Positions 24,729 through 33,707 are shown, counted from the first letter of the stretch. The stretch: 64,000 nucleotides of DNA from Roseitranquillus sediminis (GCF_016918935.1 NZ_JAFFOB010000016.1:56512-120511), one strand, 5' to 3'. Notes: generated by a model from the sequence alone, not told the origin. Program-made: numbers and translations.

Positions 24729-25652
24729 TCAGGCGGCGGACCGGAGCTCCGCGGCGCGCTGGCCGGCTGCGGCGGTGAGAAAGTCGACGGCGCGCTGCGC
24801 GTCGGCGCCGGCCTTGAAGAGGAACCGGCGATCATTGCGCAGGATGCGCAGCCACGCGCCGAGATAGGCGGCGTGGTTCTCCAGATGATCGGCCCAGAAG
24901 CCGAGGCGCTGGCCCATCAGCACGGCCGAGAGCTCGGCTACCAGCTCTTCCTTGGCATAGGCCTCGTTGCCGAACTGCGATGGCCCGAAGCTGCGATCGA
25001 GGCGGGCCTCGGCCTTGGTCCAGTGGGCATATTCATGCGCCCAGGTCGCGTAGAACGCCTGCGCGCTTTCGAAGCGGGACATCTCCGGCAGATGAATGCG
25101 GTCGAGCGCTGGAACGTAGCAGGCGCGATCGCCGCCGAAGACCACGTCGCCGCCGACAGCCTCGAAGAAGGCCTGGATCTCGGGAACAGGCTCGGGCCCG
25201 TCCTCGGGAGCGCCCTCCGGCTCAGGGTGGAATGCCGCGGCGAGACCCTCGACCTGTTCGGCGTTGAAGACCCGGTAGGATTTCAGGAAATGGTAGGTGC
25301 TGTTCGCCACGTCCCCATCGCTGCGGTCGGCGTCACCCTCGGGCTCGCTCTGCCCTCTTGTCGCGGTCCCGTAATAGACCACGATGCTCGATCTGGCGCC
25401 CTTCTTAACGCAGGCGCCAAGCTCCTTGGCTTGGCGGAACGTCATCCAGTAGGGCGAGCTGTAGCCCGCCAAGGCGGCGCGGAGGCCCAGCAGGAAGGCA
25501 TTTATGCCGCGATAGCCCTCGCCGCCCACCTTGAGCGGCATGCCGCCGCCCGCGACGCGCCACGGCCGGCGCCATGGCATTGTGCCTTCCTCGAGCAGCG
25601 CGATGATCTCGTCGGTGATGGCCTGGGCGGGGTCGAACCTCTCCTTGCTCAT
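24729..25652 (-). CDS. ardC: ArdC-family antirestriction protein
   Basis: A 307-residue ArdC-like protein. The N-terminal single-strand DNA-binding domain has PWRRPW, YRGINAFLLG and YWMTFRQAKELGACVKKG. The C-terminal zincin-like metallopeptidase domain has the HEYAH motif (206-210) and a downstream ELVAEL helix. ArdC proteins enter with conjugating DNA and protect it against restriction. Start 25652 is preceded by a long leader with a stem-loop (25685-25717). As the first gene of the leftward block it probably heads the operon. Confidence 0.9.
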   Translation of the reverse strand: MSKERFDPAQAITDEIIALLEEGTMPWRRPWRVAGGGMPLKVGGEGYRGINAFLLGLRAALAGYSSPYWMTFRQAKELGACVKKGARSSIVVYYGTATRGQSEPEGDADRSDGDVANSTYHFLKSYRVFNAEQVEGLAAAFHPEPEGAPEDGPEPVPEIQAFFEAVGGDVVFGGDRACYVPALDRIHLPEMSRFESAQAFYATWAHEYAHWTKAEARLDRSFGPSQFGNEAYAKEELVAELSAVLMGQRLGFWADHLENHAAYLGAWLRILRNDRRFLFKAGADAQRAVDFLTAAAGQRAAELRSAA

Positions 25653-25684
25653 GTTGTCCTGGTCCTTCTTCCGGTGACACTCAT

Positions 25685-25717
25685 CCCGAAAAAGGTCCCC
25701 TTTCTTCTTTGCCCGGG
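25685..25717 (-). promoter_or_regulatory. Stem-loop leader of ardC
   Basis: On the minus strand CCCGGGCAAAG, loop AAGAAAGGGGAC, CTTTTTCGGG: an imperfect stem closed by AAAG/CTTT. It lies 32 bases upstream of the ATG at 25652. Loop and closing pairs match the leaders at 12649 and 22379. Confidence 0.6.
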
Positions 25718-25829
25718 CGGGGCGGCGTCCGCGGAGAGAGGGGAGGGCGTGAGCGGCCGGTCCGCCCTGCGCAGCGGCTCCTCGGCTCCGAAGCCGATGT
25801 CGCAAAGGGCATCCGTACGGCGCCACGGT

Positions 25830-26253
25830 GCCGCCGACGATCTCGAACGTTACGGCCGGATTGTCGGCCAGTGCGTCCTAACCGCCGGGGCCGACATCGC
25901 CGAGCCGCCTCCGGCAGCGTACCTCGTCGCTGGCGGGGAGCGTCGCCTCGTCGCCCGGTTCTGCCGTTGACCACCTACGCCGACGCCGCAGCGCCGCAAT
26001 GCCGTGGACAGTGCGATGGGCCTCAGCACAGACGCGACGGTGACGTGCACGGCACTCATCGGCGCGATTCGCTGCCGCATAGCCCCGCGGTGCGGCGACA
26101 GTATCGGATCGTCGTGCTCCGCCAATGTTCTACTGACCTGGGGCAGTTGCGACCGTCAGCCGAAGCAAATGCTGGCGAGGTGAACGCCCATCCAGAATTC
26201 GCGACCGGTCGGCGAGTTGCGGGTTGTTGTGTCGGCCGAGCCGTCGATCGGCG
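25830..26253. other. Gene-poor region upstream of the ardC leader
   Basis: About 420 bases between the ardC leader and the small exported protein genes. No open frame with convincing product, repeat or RNA structure was seen. The ardC promoter should lie at its left end. Confidence 0.45.
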
Positions 26254-26571
26254 TCACTCGCCGGCGGCGGTTCCGCCGTCGCCCTGCTTGAGGCGAACAG
26301 CGGCATCCTCGCCGAACCAACGCACCCAGCGCTCGACGACCTCGCGCGCCTGGATACTCGCAAGGTCGGCCTCGTCGCGCAGGCAGTTGATGTAATCCTC
26401 GACCTCGAGGACGTAGGTTTCGTACTGCTCGTTGATGATCGCGCGCAGCTCTGGGTCGTCCCGCGGCGGCTCGTACGGGTAGGGCTCTTCGGGCGGCAGG
26501 CAGGCGATCTGTGCGCCGGCGCTCGCGGACACGAGCGCCAGGCCCGCGGCGAGCGCCAGATCCCGGATCAC
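26254..26571 (-). CDS. Small exported protein (105 aa)
   Basis: A signal peptide (LALAAGLALVSASAGAQ, about residues 5-21) precedes a short acidic domain with two Cys (ACLPPEEP and INCLRDEADL). GTG start overlaps the upstream gene stop (GTGA). Function unknown; with its partner it looks like a periplasmic pair of the conjugative-element type. Confidence 0.68.
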   Translation of the reverse strand: MIRDLALAAGLALVSASAGAQIACLPPEEPYPYEPPRDDPELRAIINEQYETYVLEVEDYINCLRDEADLASIQAREVVERWVRWFGEDAAVRLKQGDGGTAAGE

Positions 26572-27134
26572 GGCCGGGTGCGGATGGTTGTCCGCCAGTC
26601 GCCGACGCGACCGGTGTAGGCGCGCAGGATACCCGAGTCCCAGGCGGCCGAAGTGTCGGGGCTGATCTGCATGCGGGCTTCAAAGTCACTGCGAACGGGC
26701 TCGGTGACACCGGTATAGGAGGACCGGTGACCGTCACCGAAACGCCGGGTCGCGCTCGTGTCGTAGCAGAATGCCGTAACTTCGCGACGCCCGTCACTTT
26801 CGCCGTCGTAGCTGACGCTGTGGCGCAGTCTCTTGCCGTCAGGGCATGCCCAGGCGGCCGACGACTCCGCCCGCAACCAGCGGTAATCGAGGTCGTAGTC
26901 GTTGAACTCGCTGCCGTCCGACATGGCGCAGAAGCCGATCGGAGGCTTGCCGTCGCGCAGGCGGTCTACCATATGGTCGAGCGCATCGCCGCAGCCTTCC
27001 GGGAAGCCCGCCGGCAGGCAGAGGATGAGCTTGCAATCCATGTCGTAGTCCGCGGCGCTGGCGCCAGAGCCGAGGCCCACGGTCAGGAGCGCGGCGAGCG
27101 AGAGCGCGACGGTCGATCGGGCGAGACGGAGCAT
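26568..27134 (-). CDS. Exported Cys-rich protein (188 aa), conjugative-element type
   Basis: Start ATG 27134 gives a clear signal peptide (LSLAALLTVGLGSGASAAD). The mature N-terminus DMDCKLILCLPAGFPEGCGDA resembles small exported proteins (pattern C-x-x-x-L-C-L-A-G-G-F-P-x-G-C) seen near conjugation genes of alphaproteobacteria, where it is usually annotated only as hypothetical. Several further Cys suggest disulphides in the periplasm. Confidence 0.7.
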   Translation of the reverse strand: MLRLARSTVALSLAALLTVGLGSGASAADYDMDCKLILCLPAGFPEGCGDALDHMVDRLRDGKPPIGFCAMSDGSEFNDYDLDYRWLRAESSAAWACPDGKRLRHSVSYDGESDGRREVTAFCYDTSATRRFGDGHRSSYTGVTEPVRSDFEARMQISPDTSAAWDSGILRAYTGRVGDWRTTIRTRP

Positions 27135-27505
27135 GCCGGTATTCCTTGGTAGCGAGGTTGTCCGGAGTCTACCAAAAGTGGAATTGGCCGCCATCGCAAG
27201 AGCGGTGGCTAAGGAGAGTTCTGTCCTCGCTCCCAACCCACGGCAGGGCGTCGGGCATCGGTCTACGAAAGGAGACCGGAACCGCGGATTGATCGGTGCT
27301 CCGGCCATAGGGCGGCATTGCTGACCTATAAGACGCCTTATGTGAGCCGCTCGTGGCTGGAGATCGCCCTGACGAGAGTCGAGAGCGCGGCTTCAGTCGC
27401 GCCGGCGAGGAACATCAGCGCGGCGAGTGCAGCAAGGCCGAAACCGGGCAACGTGGTGATGACGGGCTTCAAGCGTTGGGCCATCGGAGCATCCATTCGC
27501 CAGAA
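27135..27505. other. Divergent intergenic region between the exported-protein pair and mntR
   Basis: About 370 bases that must hold the promoters of the leftward exported-protein genes and of the rightward mntR. The only clear site is the palindrome that follows at 27506. Short open frames are not convincing. Confidence 0.5.
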
Positions 27506-27519
27506 TTAGCCATGGCTAA
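27506..27519 (+). promoter_or_regulatory. Perfect palindrome TTAGCCATGGCTAA, candidate MntR operator
   Basis: A 14-bp perfect palindrome 43 bases upstream of the first mntR start. Its half TTAG-CC resembles DtxR-family boxes (TTAGGnTA...). A related site TTAGACGTGGCTAA lies at the same distance class upstream of the second mntR (58249-58262), and both are followed by the shared run GGCTATCCTCTGTCAAG. The pairing of site and regulator points to autoregulation. Confidence 0.6.
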
Positions 27520-27562
27520 GTCTTGATGCTGCGGCTATCCTCTGTCAAGCTGGTTCTGCAGG

Positions 27563-28060
27563 ATGGATCGAGGCGGTGACAGGCAGGCAATGTCGGACAA
27601 GCAATTGACCGTGGACGAACGCCACGAGCCTTCCGACTGTGCCGAAACGCCGAAGGTCGAAACGCAGGCCGAGGGTTTTCAGGCGGTCCGCGACGCGCAC
27701 CGAAGCGAAATTGCCGAAGACTACGTGGAGTTGATTCAGGAATTGATCGAACGGAGCGGCGAGGCACGTCCCGTCGACATCGCCGAGCGGATGGGCGTGC
27801 GACAGCCGACAGTGGCGAAGAACCTTGCCCGCCTACAGAAGGAGGGGCTCATCCGTCGCGAGCGGTATCGCTCGATCTTCCCCACCGACGCCGGTCGGGC
27901 TCTCGCAGAGATCTGCCGCGAGCGGCATCAAATCGTGGTCGCATTCCTGCTCTCCCTCGGCCTGGACAGGGAGACGGCCGAGCAGGATGCCGACGGCATA
28001 GAGCACCACGTCAGCGACCAGACGCTGGCCGCGTTCAAGCGAGCCATGGGAGAGTCCTGA
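27563..28060 (+). CDS. mntR: MntR-type manganese-responsive regulator, copy 1
   Basis: DtxR/MntR-family transcription factor. A winged helix covers DYVELIQELIERSGEARPVD, then AERMGVRQPTVAKNLARLQ and EGLIRRERYRS. The dimerisation and metal domain ends EQDADGIEHHVSDQTLAAF, with the Glu-x-x-Asp-Gly-Ile-Glu-His-His signature of MntR. It should repress Mn uptake genes when Mn is bound. ATG 27563 is used; ATG 27590 is an alternative. Its C-terminus converges on the metal ATPase. A second, highly similar copy lies at 58301-58807. Confidence 0.85.
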   Translation: MDRGGDRQAMSDKQLTVDERHEPSDCAETPKVETQAEGFQAVRDAHRSEIAEDYVELIQELIERSGEARPVDIAERMGVRQPTVAKNLARLQKEGLIRRERYRSIFPTDAGRALAEICRERHQIVVAFLLSLGLDRETAEQDADGIEHHVSDQTLAAFKRAMGES

Positions 28061-28179
28061 TCGTGTGCGGTGCGGACTCTGACCCCTCTGCCCCCACCGC
28101 GAAACTGGTTGCTTTGGTCAGTCGCCGGCGCGAGCTCATCCGACTGCCCGATCCGCATCCTCAGTCGAACCACCGCATC

Positions 28180-30657
28180 TCAGGTTCGTGCATCCTGAGC
28201 AGGCGCAGGTCGCGCGCGCGAGGATGTCCTTGTCGGAGCCGACGGGCGAAAAAGCCACTGCCCGCGCTCGGCATCGAAACCGAGGAGGCGGAGGGCGTTC
28301 AGCGTGACGAGCACGGTCGCCCCGGTGTCGGCGAGGATCGCAATCCAGAGCCCGGTGATGCCGAGCACGGTTGTCACGAGGAACACGCTCTTGAGCCCTA
28401 GCGCAATGGCGACGTTCTGCCGAATGTTCGCCATCGTCGCCCGTGACAGGCGGATCTTGGCGGCGACATCCGTGACGCGGTTGCGCAGGAGTGCCGCGTC
28501 CGCCGTCTCGAGCGCGACGTCCGTGCCGGAGCCCATCGCCACGCCGACATGCGCGGTGGCGAGCGCCGGCGCATCGTTGATACCGTCGCCAACCATCATC
28601 ACGCGCGAGGCTGCGGTCATGGCACGCAGTTCCTCGACCTTGCCGTCGGGGAGGAGGCCGGCGCGATGCTCCAGGCCCAGGTTGCCCGCGATCGCTGCTG
28701 CGGTGCGCGGATTGTCCCCAGTCAGCATGACCGATCTCACACCAAGATGCCGGAGCTGCCGCACGGCGTCGGCCGCATCCTCCCGCGGCTCGTCGCGCAA
28801 CGCGAGTAGCCCGAGCGTCGTGCCTGCGCGGAACACCACGGCGATGGTCTTTCCTTCCGCCTCCAGCGCCTCCGCGCGCGCCTCCGCCTCGGCTGACATC
28901 GCGCCACTCTCGACCGCGAAGCGGGGAGAGCCGACGCAGGTGCGGATGCCGTCCACCTCCGCCTCTGCGCCGCGACCGGCGATGACCCGCGCCGCCCGCG
29001 AGGGCAAGAGAGCCATGCGCTCATCTGCGGCGCGGCCGAGGATCGCCTCGGCGAGCGGATGGCTCGAGCCGGCCTCCACTGCTGCCGCGATCGCCAGGAC
29101 CTCGGGTGCGGAAGCGCCAAGCGGTATGACATCGGTCACCTGCGGCCGACCGACGGTGAGCGTCCCTGTCTTGTCGAAGGCGACGGTCTGCGTCCGCGCC
29201 GCCGCCTCGATTACTGCGCCGCCCTTCATCAGCAGCCCCCGCCGCGCCCCGGCCGAGAGGGCGGACGAGATCGCGGCCGGCACCGAGATCACCAGCGCAC
29301 AGGGACAGCCGATCAGCAGGAGCGCGAGGCCGCGGTAGATCCAGGTCTCCCAGGGCGCGCCTGTGGCAAGAGGCGGGACCACCGCCACCAGCGCGGCGAA
29401 GGTGACGATGACCGGCATGTAGACGCGGCTGAAGCGGTCGATGAACCGCTCGGTCGGAGCACGCGACTCCTGTGCCTCCTCGACCAGCCGGATGATCCGG
29501 GCGATGGTGTTGTCCTCGGGCGCGCGGGTAACCCGGACGCGCAGCGCCGCCTCGGTGTTGATCGAGCCGGCAAAGACCGGCTCTCCCGTCGCCTTGGTCA
29601 CCGGCACCGACTCTCCCGTAACCGGACTCTCGTCGATCCCCGAGACGCCGTCGACGATCTCGCCATCTGCGGGCACGCGGTCGCCGGGGCGCACCAGCAC
29701 GGTCTGGCCGATTACCAAGCTTGCGGCATCAACCTTGCGGGTCTCTCCGCCTTCCTCGACAAGTGCGGTCTTCGGCACGAGGTCGCCGAGGGCGCGGATG
29801 CCCGCGCGCGCCCGGTCGGCGGCGACGCCCTCCAGGACTTCCCCCACGGCGAAGAGGAAGACGACGAGCGCCGCTTCCTCGGCGGCGCCGATTACCAACG
29901 CGCCGGCGGCGGCGACGCTCATCAGCATTTCGATGGTAAAGGGCATACCCGCCCGCGCCGCCGCGAAGGCGCGTTGCGCCACCGGCAGGACCCCGATCAG
30001 GCAGGCTGCGACGAATGCCCAGTAGGCGACCGTATCCGCCGCCGTGAGCTTCACCGTCCATGCGCCCGCGAGCAGGATCCCAGTCAGAAGCACGAGCCGG
30101 CCCTTGGCGGTTCGGTACCATGGCGCATCCGCTTTTGCTGACGGATGCACATGGCCGGCCGGCCCGCCGGTGTCTCCGTCGCCCGCATCGCGCCGCGTCA
30201 ACTTGTAGCCGAGGCCAGAGACCAGACTCTCGACGCGGTCCCGCCCGGTCTGACTCTCGTCGAGCGTCAGCTTGAGGCTCCCCGCGCCGACGGAGACGTC
30301 GACGTCGCCGACGCCCGGCAAACGCTCCACCGCGCCGCGGATCTTGGCGGCACAGCCGCCGCAATCCATACCGTCGACCGACCATGCGACCGGTGTGACC
30401 GAAGAGACGGCGGGCTCAGGGTCACGCGAGCTGATCCGATAGCCGAGCTTCCCGACCACGCTCTCGATCTCCGAGGGCTGCGTCTGCGCCGGCTCGAGCG
30501 TGATGCCGAGGCTTTCGCCCATGACCGAGACGCGGACGTCGCTGACCCCGGGCAACCGCTCGACTGCGCCACGGACCTTGGAGGCGCAGCCGGCGCAGTC
30601 CATGCCCTCGACTTTCCAGGAGAGTTCCGCGTCCTGGGTTGGCGTCTGTTCCGTCAT
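28180..30657 (-). CDS. P1B-type heavy-metal ATPase with two HMA domains (Zn/Cd/Pb type)
   Basis: An 825-residue exporter in the inner membrane. Two N-terminal metal-binding domains carry GMDCAGC (18-24) and GMDCGGC. The transmembrane CPC motif (CPCALVISVPAAIS), phosphorylation site DKTGTLTVG, TGDNPRTA and GDGINDAPAL follow in order. The last helix motif LVTLNALRLLGF and the preceding Asp fit the ZntA/CadA group rather than CopA. Start 30657 was chosen because the MerR-type promoter lies just upstream (30709-30739). It would export Zn, Cd or Pb under ATP hydrolysis. Confidence 0.92.
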   Translation of the reverse strand: MTEQTPTQDAELSWKVEGMDCAGCASKVRGAVERLPGVSDVRVSVMGESLGITLEPAQTQPSEIESVVGKLGYRISSRDPEPAVSSVTPVAWSVDGMDCGGCAAKIRGAVERLPGVGDVDVSVGAGSLKLTLDESQTGRDRVESLVSGLGYKLTRRDAGDGDTGGPAGHVHPSAKADAPWYRTAKGRLVLLTGILLAGAWTVKLTAADTVAYWAFVAACLIGVLPVAQRAFAAARAGMPFTIEMLMSVAAAGALVIGAAEEAALVVFLFAVGEVLEGVAADRARAGIRALGDLVPKTALVEEGGETRKVDAASLVIGQTVLVRPGDRVPADGEIVDGVSGIDESPVTGESVPVTKATGEPVFAGSINTEAALRVRVTRAPEDNTIARIIRLVEEAQESRAPTERFIDRFSRVYMPVIVTFAALVAVVPPLATGAPWETWIYRGLALLLIGCPCALVISVPAAISSALSAGARRGLLMKGGAVIEAAARTQTVAFDKTGTLTVGRPQVTDVIPLGASAPEVLAIAAAVEAGSSHPLAEAILGRAADERMALLPSRAARVIAGRGAEAEVDGIRTCVGSPRFAVESGAMSAEAEARAEALEAEGKTIAVVFRAGTTLGLLALRDEPREDAADAVRQLRHLGVRSVMLTGDNPRTAAAIAGNLGLEHRAGLLPDGKVEELRAMTAASRVMMVGDGINDAPALATAHVGVAMGSGTDVALETADAALLRNRVTDVAAKIRLSRATMANIRQNVAIALGLKSVFLVTTVLGITGLWIAILADTGATVLVTLNALRLLGFDAERGQWLFRPSAPTRTSSRARPAPAQDART

Positions 30658-30708
30658 GTCGGTCCCTGCCTCGATGCGCATGGCCCGGGCTGAGCCCGGA
30701 CGAATCGA

Positions 30709-30739
30709 CAGATAGGACCTACAGCAACTGTAGCCTCAA
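30709..30739 (-). promoter_or_regulatory. MerR-type promoter of the metal ATPase gene
   Basis: On the minus strand TTGAGG, a 19-base spacer and TATCTG. The spacer holds the perfect dyad CTACAG-ttg-CTGTAG. An overlong 19-bp spacer with a central dyad is the hallmark of promoters activated by MerR-family regulators. The start codon of the ATPase is about 50 bases downstream. Confidence 0.8.
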
Positions 30740-30780
30740 GCCCCGGCGGAGCGTTTTTTCTTGGCGACCGGCCAGCCGCC

Positions 30781-31827
30781 TCAACCCCAGGTCGCGACCG
30801 TGATCGCCGTCGCCAGAACGAGCAGCAGCATCGTCGCCGCCGAGAGCGCCAGTGTCCGACCGGTGCGGACGTTCCGCTCGGCCACCTTGAGGCGCAGCTC
30901 CGCGGCAGTCTGCGGAAACTCCAGCGCAGCGGAGTTCGAGCCGGTCCATTCCAAACGCCGCTGCCAGACCTGTTCCTCGCTGCGATGCCAGCCGTTGAAG
31001 ACGACCAGCATCGCCGCGATCACGACCATCGAAGACGGCACCCAGATCGTGTAACCCCCGATCGTCTCGTCGGCGAGCGGGGACAATCCGTAGAGCCGGC
31101 CGGCAGAGTCGTAAGCGGTATAGAGCACGCGTTCCTTCAACGTGGTGAGCGAGCCGAGCAGGATGTTCGACAGGACGAGGGCGACCAGAGCCAGCACCCG
31201 CGCTCCCTGCGGCGGCCCCGCGGGCGGACTGCGCCGGTCGAGGACGCGCGCAAAAAAGACTGCCCCCGCCGCCGTCATTGTGAGATGAGCGAAGGTCGCG
31301 AGCGCCGGTCGGGCGACCACGGCGTTGTGCACCGCGGGCACCTGCCAGACGTAGAGCGCGGCAACGAGCAGCACCCAGGCGACCGGCAGACGCGCGACGA
31401 ACGCCGCACTCCCGGCCAGCGCCGGACGGGGTCCGCGAAGCCATCGGCGCCAGAGGCGCGGAAATCCTGCACGCATCACCGGCCCGGGATAGGCCAGCAC
31501 GATCAGCATCGGTCCGATCATCCGCAGGGCAAGATGTTGAACCTGGTGCAGCGCAAAGAGGCGCTCTCCGAGCGGCGCCAGCGGCGCATCAAAGGAAAGC
31601 GCAAGCGCGAGGATCCCTGCGGCGAAGAGGCCGTGCTGAACAGGTCCGGCTCGCTCGCCGATCATACGCGGCCGTTGCAGCCCGCGCACATAGGAGGCGA
31701 CCAGGAGGCCCAGCACCAGCAGAGCGACGGGCGAGATGCCCGAGCCGAAGAGCCCCCGCACCTCGGAGGCCGCCGCGGCGATGGCGAGAAACCCGAGCGC
31801 TGTTGCGCCCACGGCTGGTGCTATCAT
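30781..31827 (-). CDS. ctaG: CtaG-type cytochrome c oxidase assembly protein
   Basis: A multi-spanning membrane protein of the caa3_CtaG family, with the conserved stretch FALHQVQHLALRMIGPMLIV and about seven hydrophobic segments. Start 31827 has GGAGG 7 bases upstream. A C-terminal tail (EERVWQRRLEW-like, then LRLKVAERNVRTG) precedes a last membrane segment. CtaG supports insertion of CuB into subunit I. It is divergent from a second CtaG at 31965. Confidence 0.88.
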   Translation of the reverse strand: MIAPAVGATALGFLAIAAAASEVRGLFGSGISPVALLVLGLLVASYVRGLQRPRMIGERAGPVQHGLFAAGILALALSFDAPLAPLGERLFALHQVQHLALRMIGPMLIVLAYPGPVMRAGFPRLWRRWLRGPRPALAGSAAFVARLPVAWVLLVAALYVWQVPAVHNAVVARPALATFAHLTMTAAGAVFFARVLDRRSPPAGPPQGARVLALVALVLSNILLGSLTTLKERVLYTAYDSAGRLYGLSPLADETIGGYTIWVPSSMVVIAAMLVVFNGWHRSEEQVWQRRLEWTGSNSAALEFPQTAAELRLKVAERNVRTGRTLALSAATMLLLVLATAITVATWG

Positions 31828-31964
31828 CCGGTCCTCCGGCTGGGCTGGTGCGAGACCTGTGGTCCTTGCAGGGCCCGGCATGCAACCAGCAGGCCCGCCG
31901 ATCCACGACGAGGTGAACGCCAGAGGCTTTGACAATCGTAGCGTCGGGGAGCAGGCGTGGCGAC

Positions 31965-32879
31965 ATGACGGACAGTGCCTTTCCCACCGCGCCTCGTCCG
32001 GTGGCACCGTCGATCGCAATCTATGCTGCGGTCGTGCTTGGCGGCGGCCTGGTCTGGTACGCGGCGCGATTTCATCCTGCGGCGATGCCTCCCTTCGGCC
32101 CCTATGAGTTCTCGTGGCCGATCTGGCTTGCGGTGACGCTGTCGGTGTTCTGGTACATCCGCGGACTGCGGCGGCTCGACGCTGCGAAGTGGCCCGCGCT
32201 CTGGCGGCGGATCGCCTTCTTCGCCGGCCTCGGGCTGCTCTATGCAGTCACGCAAACGCAGTTCGAGTACCTCGCGCAGCGGATGTTCTTCACGAACCGC
32301 CTGCAGCACGTTGTCATGCACCATATCGGCGCGATGCTCGTCGCGCTGAGCTGGGGTGGTCCCGTAATCCTGGCCGGCGGACCGGACTGGCTGCGCCGCA
32401 TCGCGATAAGCCGTCCCGTGCGGTCCGTCATGGCGGTGGTGCAGCAGCCGGCGATCGCAGCGGTCCTCTTCGTCGGGCTCTTCTATTTCTGGCTCATTCC
32501 GCCAGTGCATTTCCGGGCGATGCTCGACCCGGTACTCTATCAGGTGATGAACTGGTCGATGGTGGTCGACGGCATCCTGTTCTGGACCCTGGTGCTCGAC
32601 CCGCGACCGAAGCCCCCGGCGCGCGTCCAATACGGCATCCGGGCGGCCCTGGCGATCGGGGTGATGTTCCCGCAGATCGCACTCGGCGCCCTCATAACCT
32701 TCGCCGAGCGGGATCTCTTTCCCTATTACGCCTTTTGCGGCCGCTACTTCCAGTCGATCAGTGCCGTCACCGATCAGCAGATCGGCGGCCTGGTGATATG
32801 GATTCCGCCCGCGATGATGAGCGTCATCGCGCTGCTGATCGTCGTCGGCAACATGATGCGCGCCGAACCCAGGGACTGA
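31965..32879 (+). CDS. ctaG: Second CtaG-like oxidase assembly protein
   Basis: A 304-residue multi-spanning protein of the same caa3_CtaG family, with NRLQHVVMHHIGAMLVAL and VMNWSMVVDGILFWTLVLD. Start ATG 31965 (MTDSAFP). It is clearly diverged from the neighbour at 30781-31827, so this is not a recent duplication. The short gap of 137 bases between the two must hold both promoters. Convergent with the SCO gene at 32885, leaving 5 bases between the stops. Confidence 0.87.
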   Translation: MTDSAFPTAPRPVAPSIAIYAAVVLGGGLVWYAARFHPAAMPPFGPYEFSWPIWLAVTLSVFWYIRGLRRLDAAKWPALWRRIAFFAGLGLLYAVTQTQFEYLAQRMFFTNRLQHVVMHHIGAMLVALSWGGPVILAGGPDWLRRIAISRPVRSVMAVVQQPAIAAVLFVGLFYFWLIPPVHFRAMLDPVLYQVMNWSMVVDGILFWTLVLDPRPKPPARVQYGIRAALAIGVMFPQIALGALITFAERDLFPYYAFCGRYFQSISAVTDQQIGGLVIWIPPAMMSVIALLIVVGNMMRAEPRD

Positions 32880-32884
32880 TGCCC

Positions 32885-33511
32885 TCACGCGCCGATCAGC
32901 CGCTCGAGGTCCGCGGCGGCGGCCTCGATGTCGGCATCGGCGGTGTCGAACTCGGGCCACATCAGGCGCGCATCGCCGGACGGGTCGAAGATGTAGACCG
33001 ACTTTCCGTGCGAGACGGCGTAATCGTCGGCGCCCGGCTCATGCGGCGAGACTTTGTAGGTGACGCGGAGCCGCCGAGCGAGGGCGGCAAGCTGGTTCGG
33101 ATCGCCCCTGAGACCGGTCGCCCGGTCGGTGAAGGCGGCGACGTAGCGGGCGAGCTCGGCCGGCGTGTCGCGCTCGGGGTCGACGGTGACGAAGACGATG
33201 GAGAGGCGGTCGGCGGCAGGGCCCAGCCTGTCGGCGACGGCCGAGAGGTTGGCGAGCGTCAAGGGACAGACGTCCGGGCAATACGTGAAGCCGAAGAAGA
33301 GGGCGACAGCGCGGCCGCGGAAATCCTCCTCGGTCACCGCGGCCCCGTCGCGGGCGCGGGTCATGCGAAAGGCGAGGTCGGGCAGGGTGCCGGTGACGTT
33401 GACGCCGTACCAGCCGTCCTCCTCGGCGCAACCAGCCAGCGTAAGCGTCAGCGCCCCGCCGGCGAGCTTGCGCAGAACGCGGCGGCGGCTCGTGCCGTCA
33501 GAAAGGGCCAT
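32885..33511 (-). CDS. SCO1/SenC-family copper chaperone (1 of 3)
   Basis: A 208-residue thioredoxin-fold protein with the Cu-binding motif YCPDVCP and the distal His (VSHGKSV). The N-terminus SRRRVLRKLAGGALTLTLAGC has a twin-arginine-like start and a lipobox Cys, so it is probably an anchored periplasmic lipoprotein. SCO proteins deliver Cu to CuA of oxidase subunit II or reduce its cysteines. It overlaps the upstream small membrane protein gene by 14 bases. Confidence 0.9.
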   Translation of the reverse strand: MALSDGTSRRRVLRKLAGGALTLTLAGCAEEDGWYGVNVTGTLPDLAFRMTRARDGAAVTEEDFRGRAVALFFGFTYCPDVCPLTLANLSAVADRLGPAADRLSIVFVTVDPERDTPAELARYVAAFTDRATGLRGDPNQLAALARRLRVTYKVSPHEPGADDYAVSHGKSVYIFDPSGDARLMWPEFDTADADIEAAAADLERLIGA

Positions 33512-33674
33512 AGACCACCAGAGCGCTGACCCCGAAGGCTCCGGCGAGGAACGTGGCCGCGACGGCGAGCAGGATCATCAATATCGTTCGGTTCGCACTT
33601 CGGACGGCGCGGCGGCGCTCGGCCACTTCGGATCGCAGCGCCTGCTCTTCGCGCTTCTCCGTGGTCTCATGCAT
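33498..33674 (-). CDS. Small single-span membrane protein (58 aa)
   Basis: Start ATG 33674 with AGGAG 9 bases upstream. The first 30 residues are charged (KREEQALRSEVAERRRAVR) and are followed by one membrane segment (ILMILLAVAATFLAGAFGV). It ends inside the start of the SCO gene (14-base overlap), so it is co-expressed with it. The topology resembles small assembly-factor subunits of haem-copper oxidases; the family is not recognised. Confidence 0.68.
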   Translation of the reverse strand: MHETTEKREEQALRSEVAERRRAVRSANRTILMILLAVAATFLAGAFGVSALVVYGPF

Positions 33675-33707
33675 CGAGCGCTTCTCCTTTTCGTGCTGGC
33701 GACCGCC

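Noticed and set aside
25709..26395. A 228-codon plus-strand frame covering the ardC leader and the gap beside it
   Set aside because: Arg-rich, no ribosome-binding site and no protein character; half of it is antisense to the exported protein gene.
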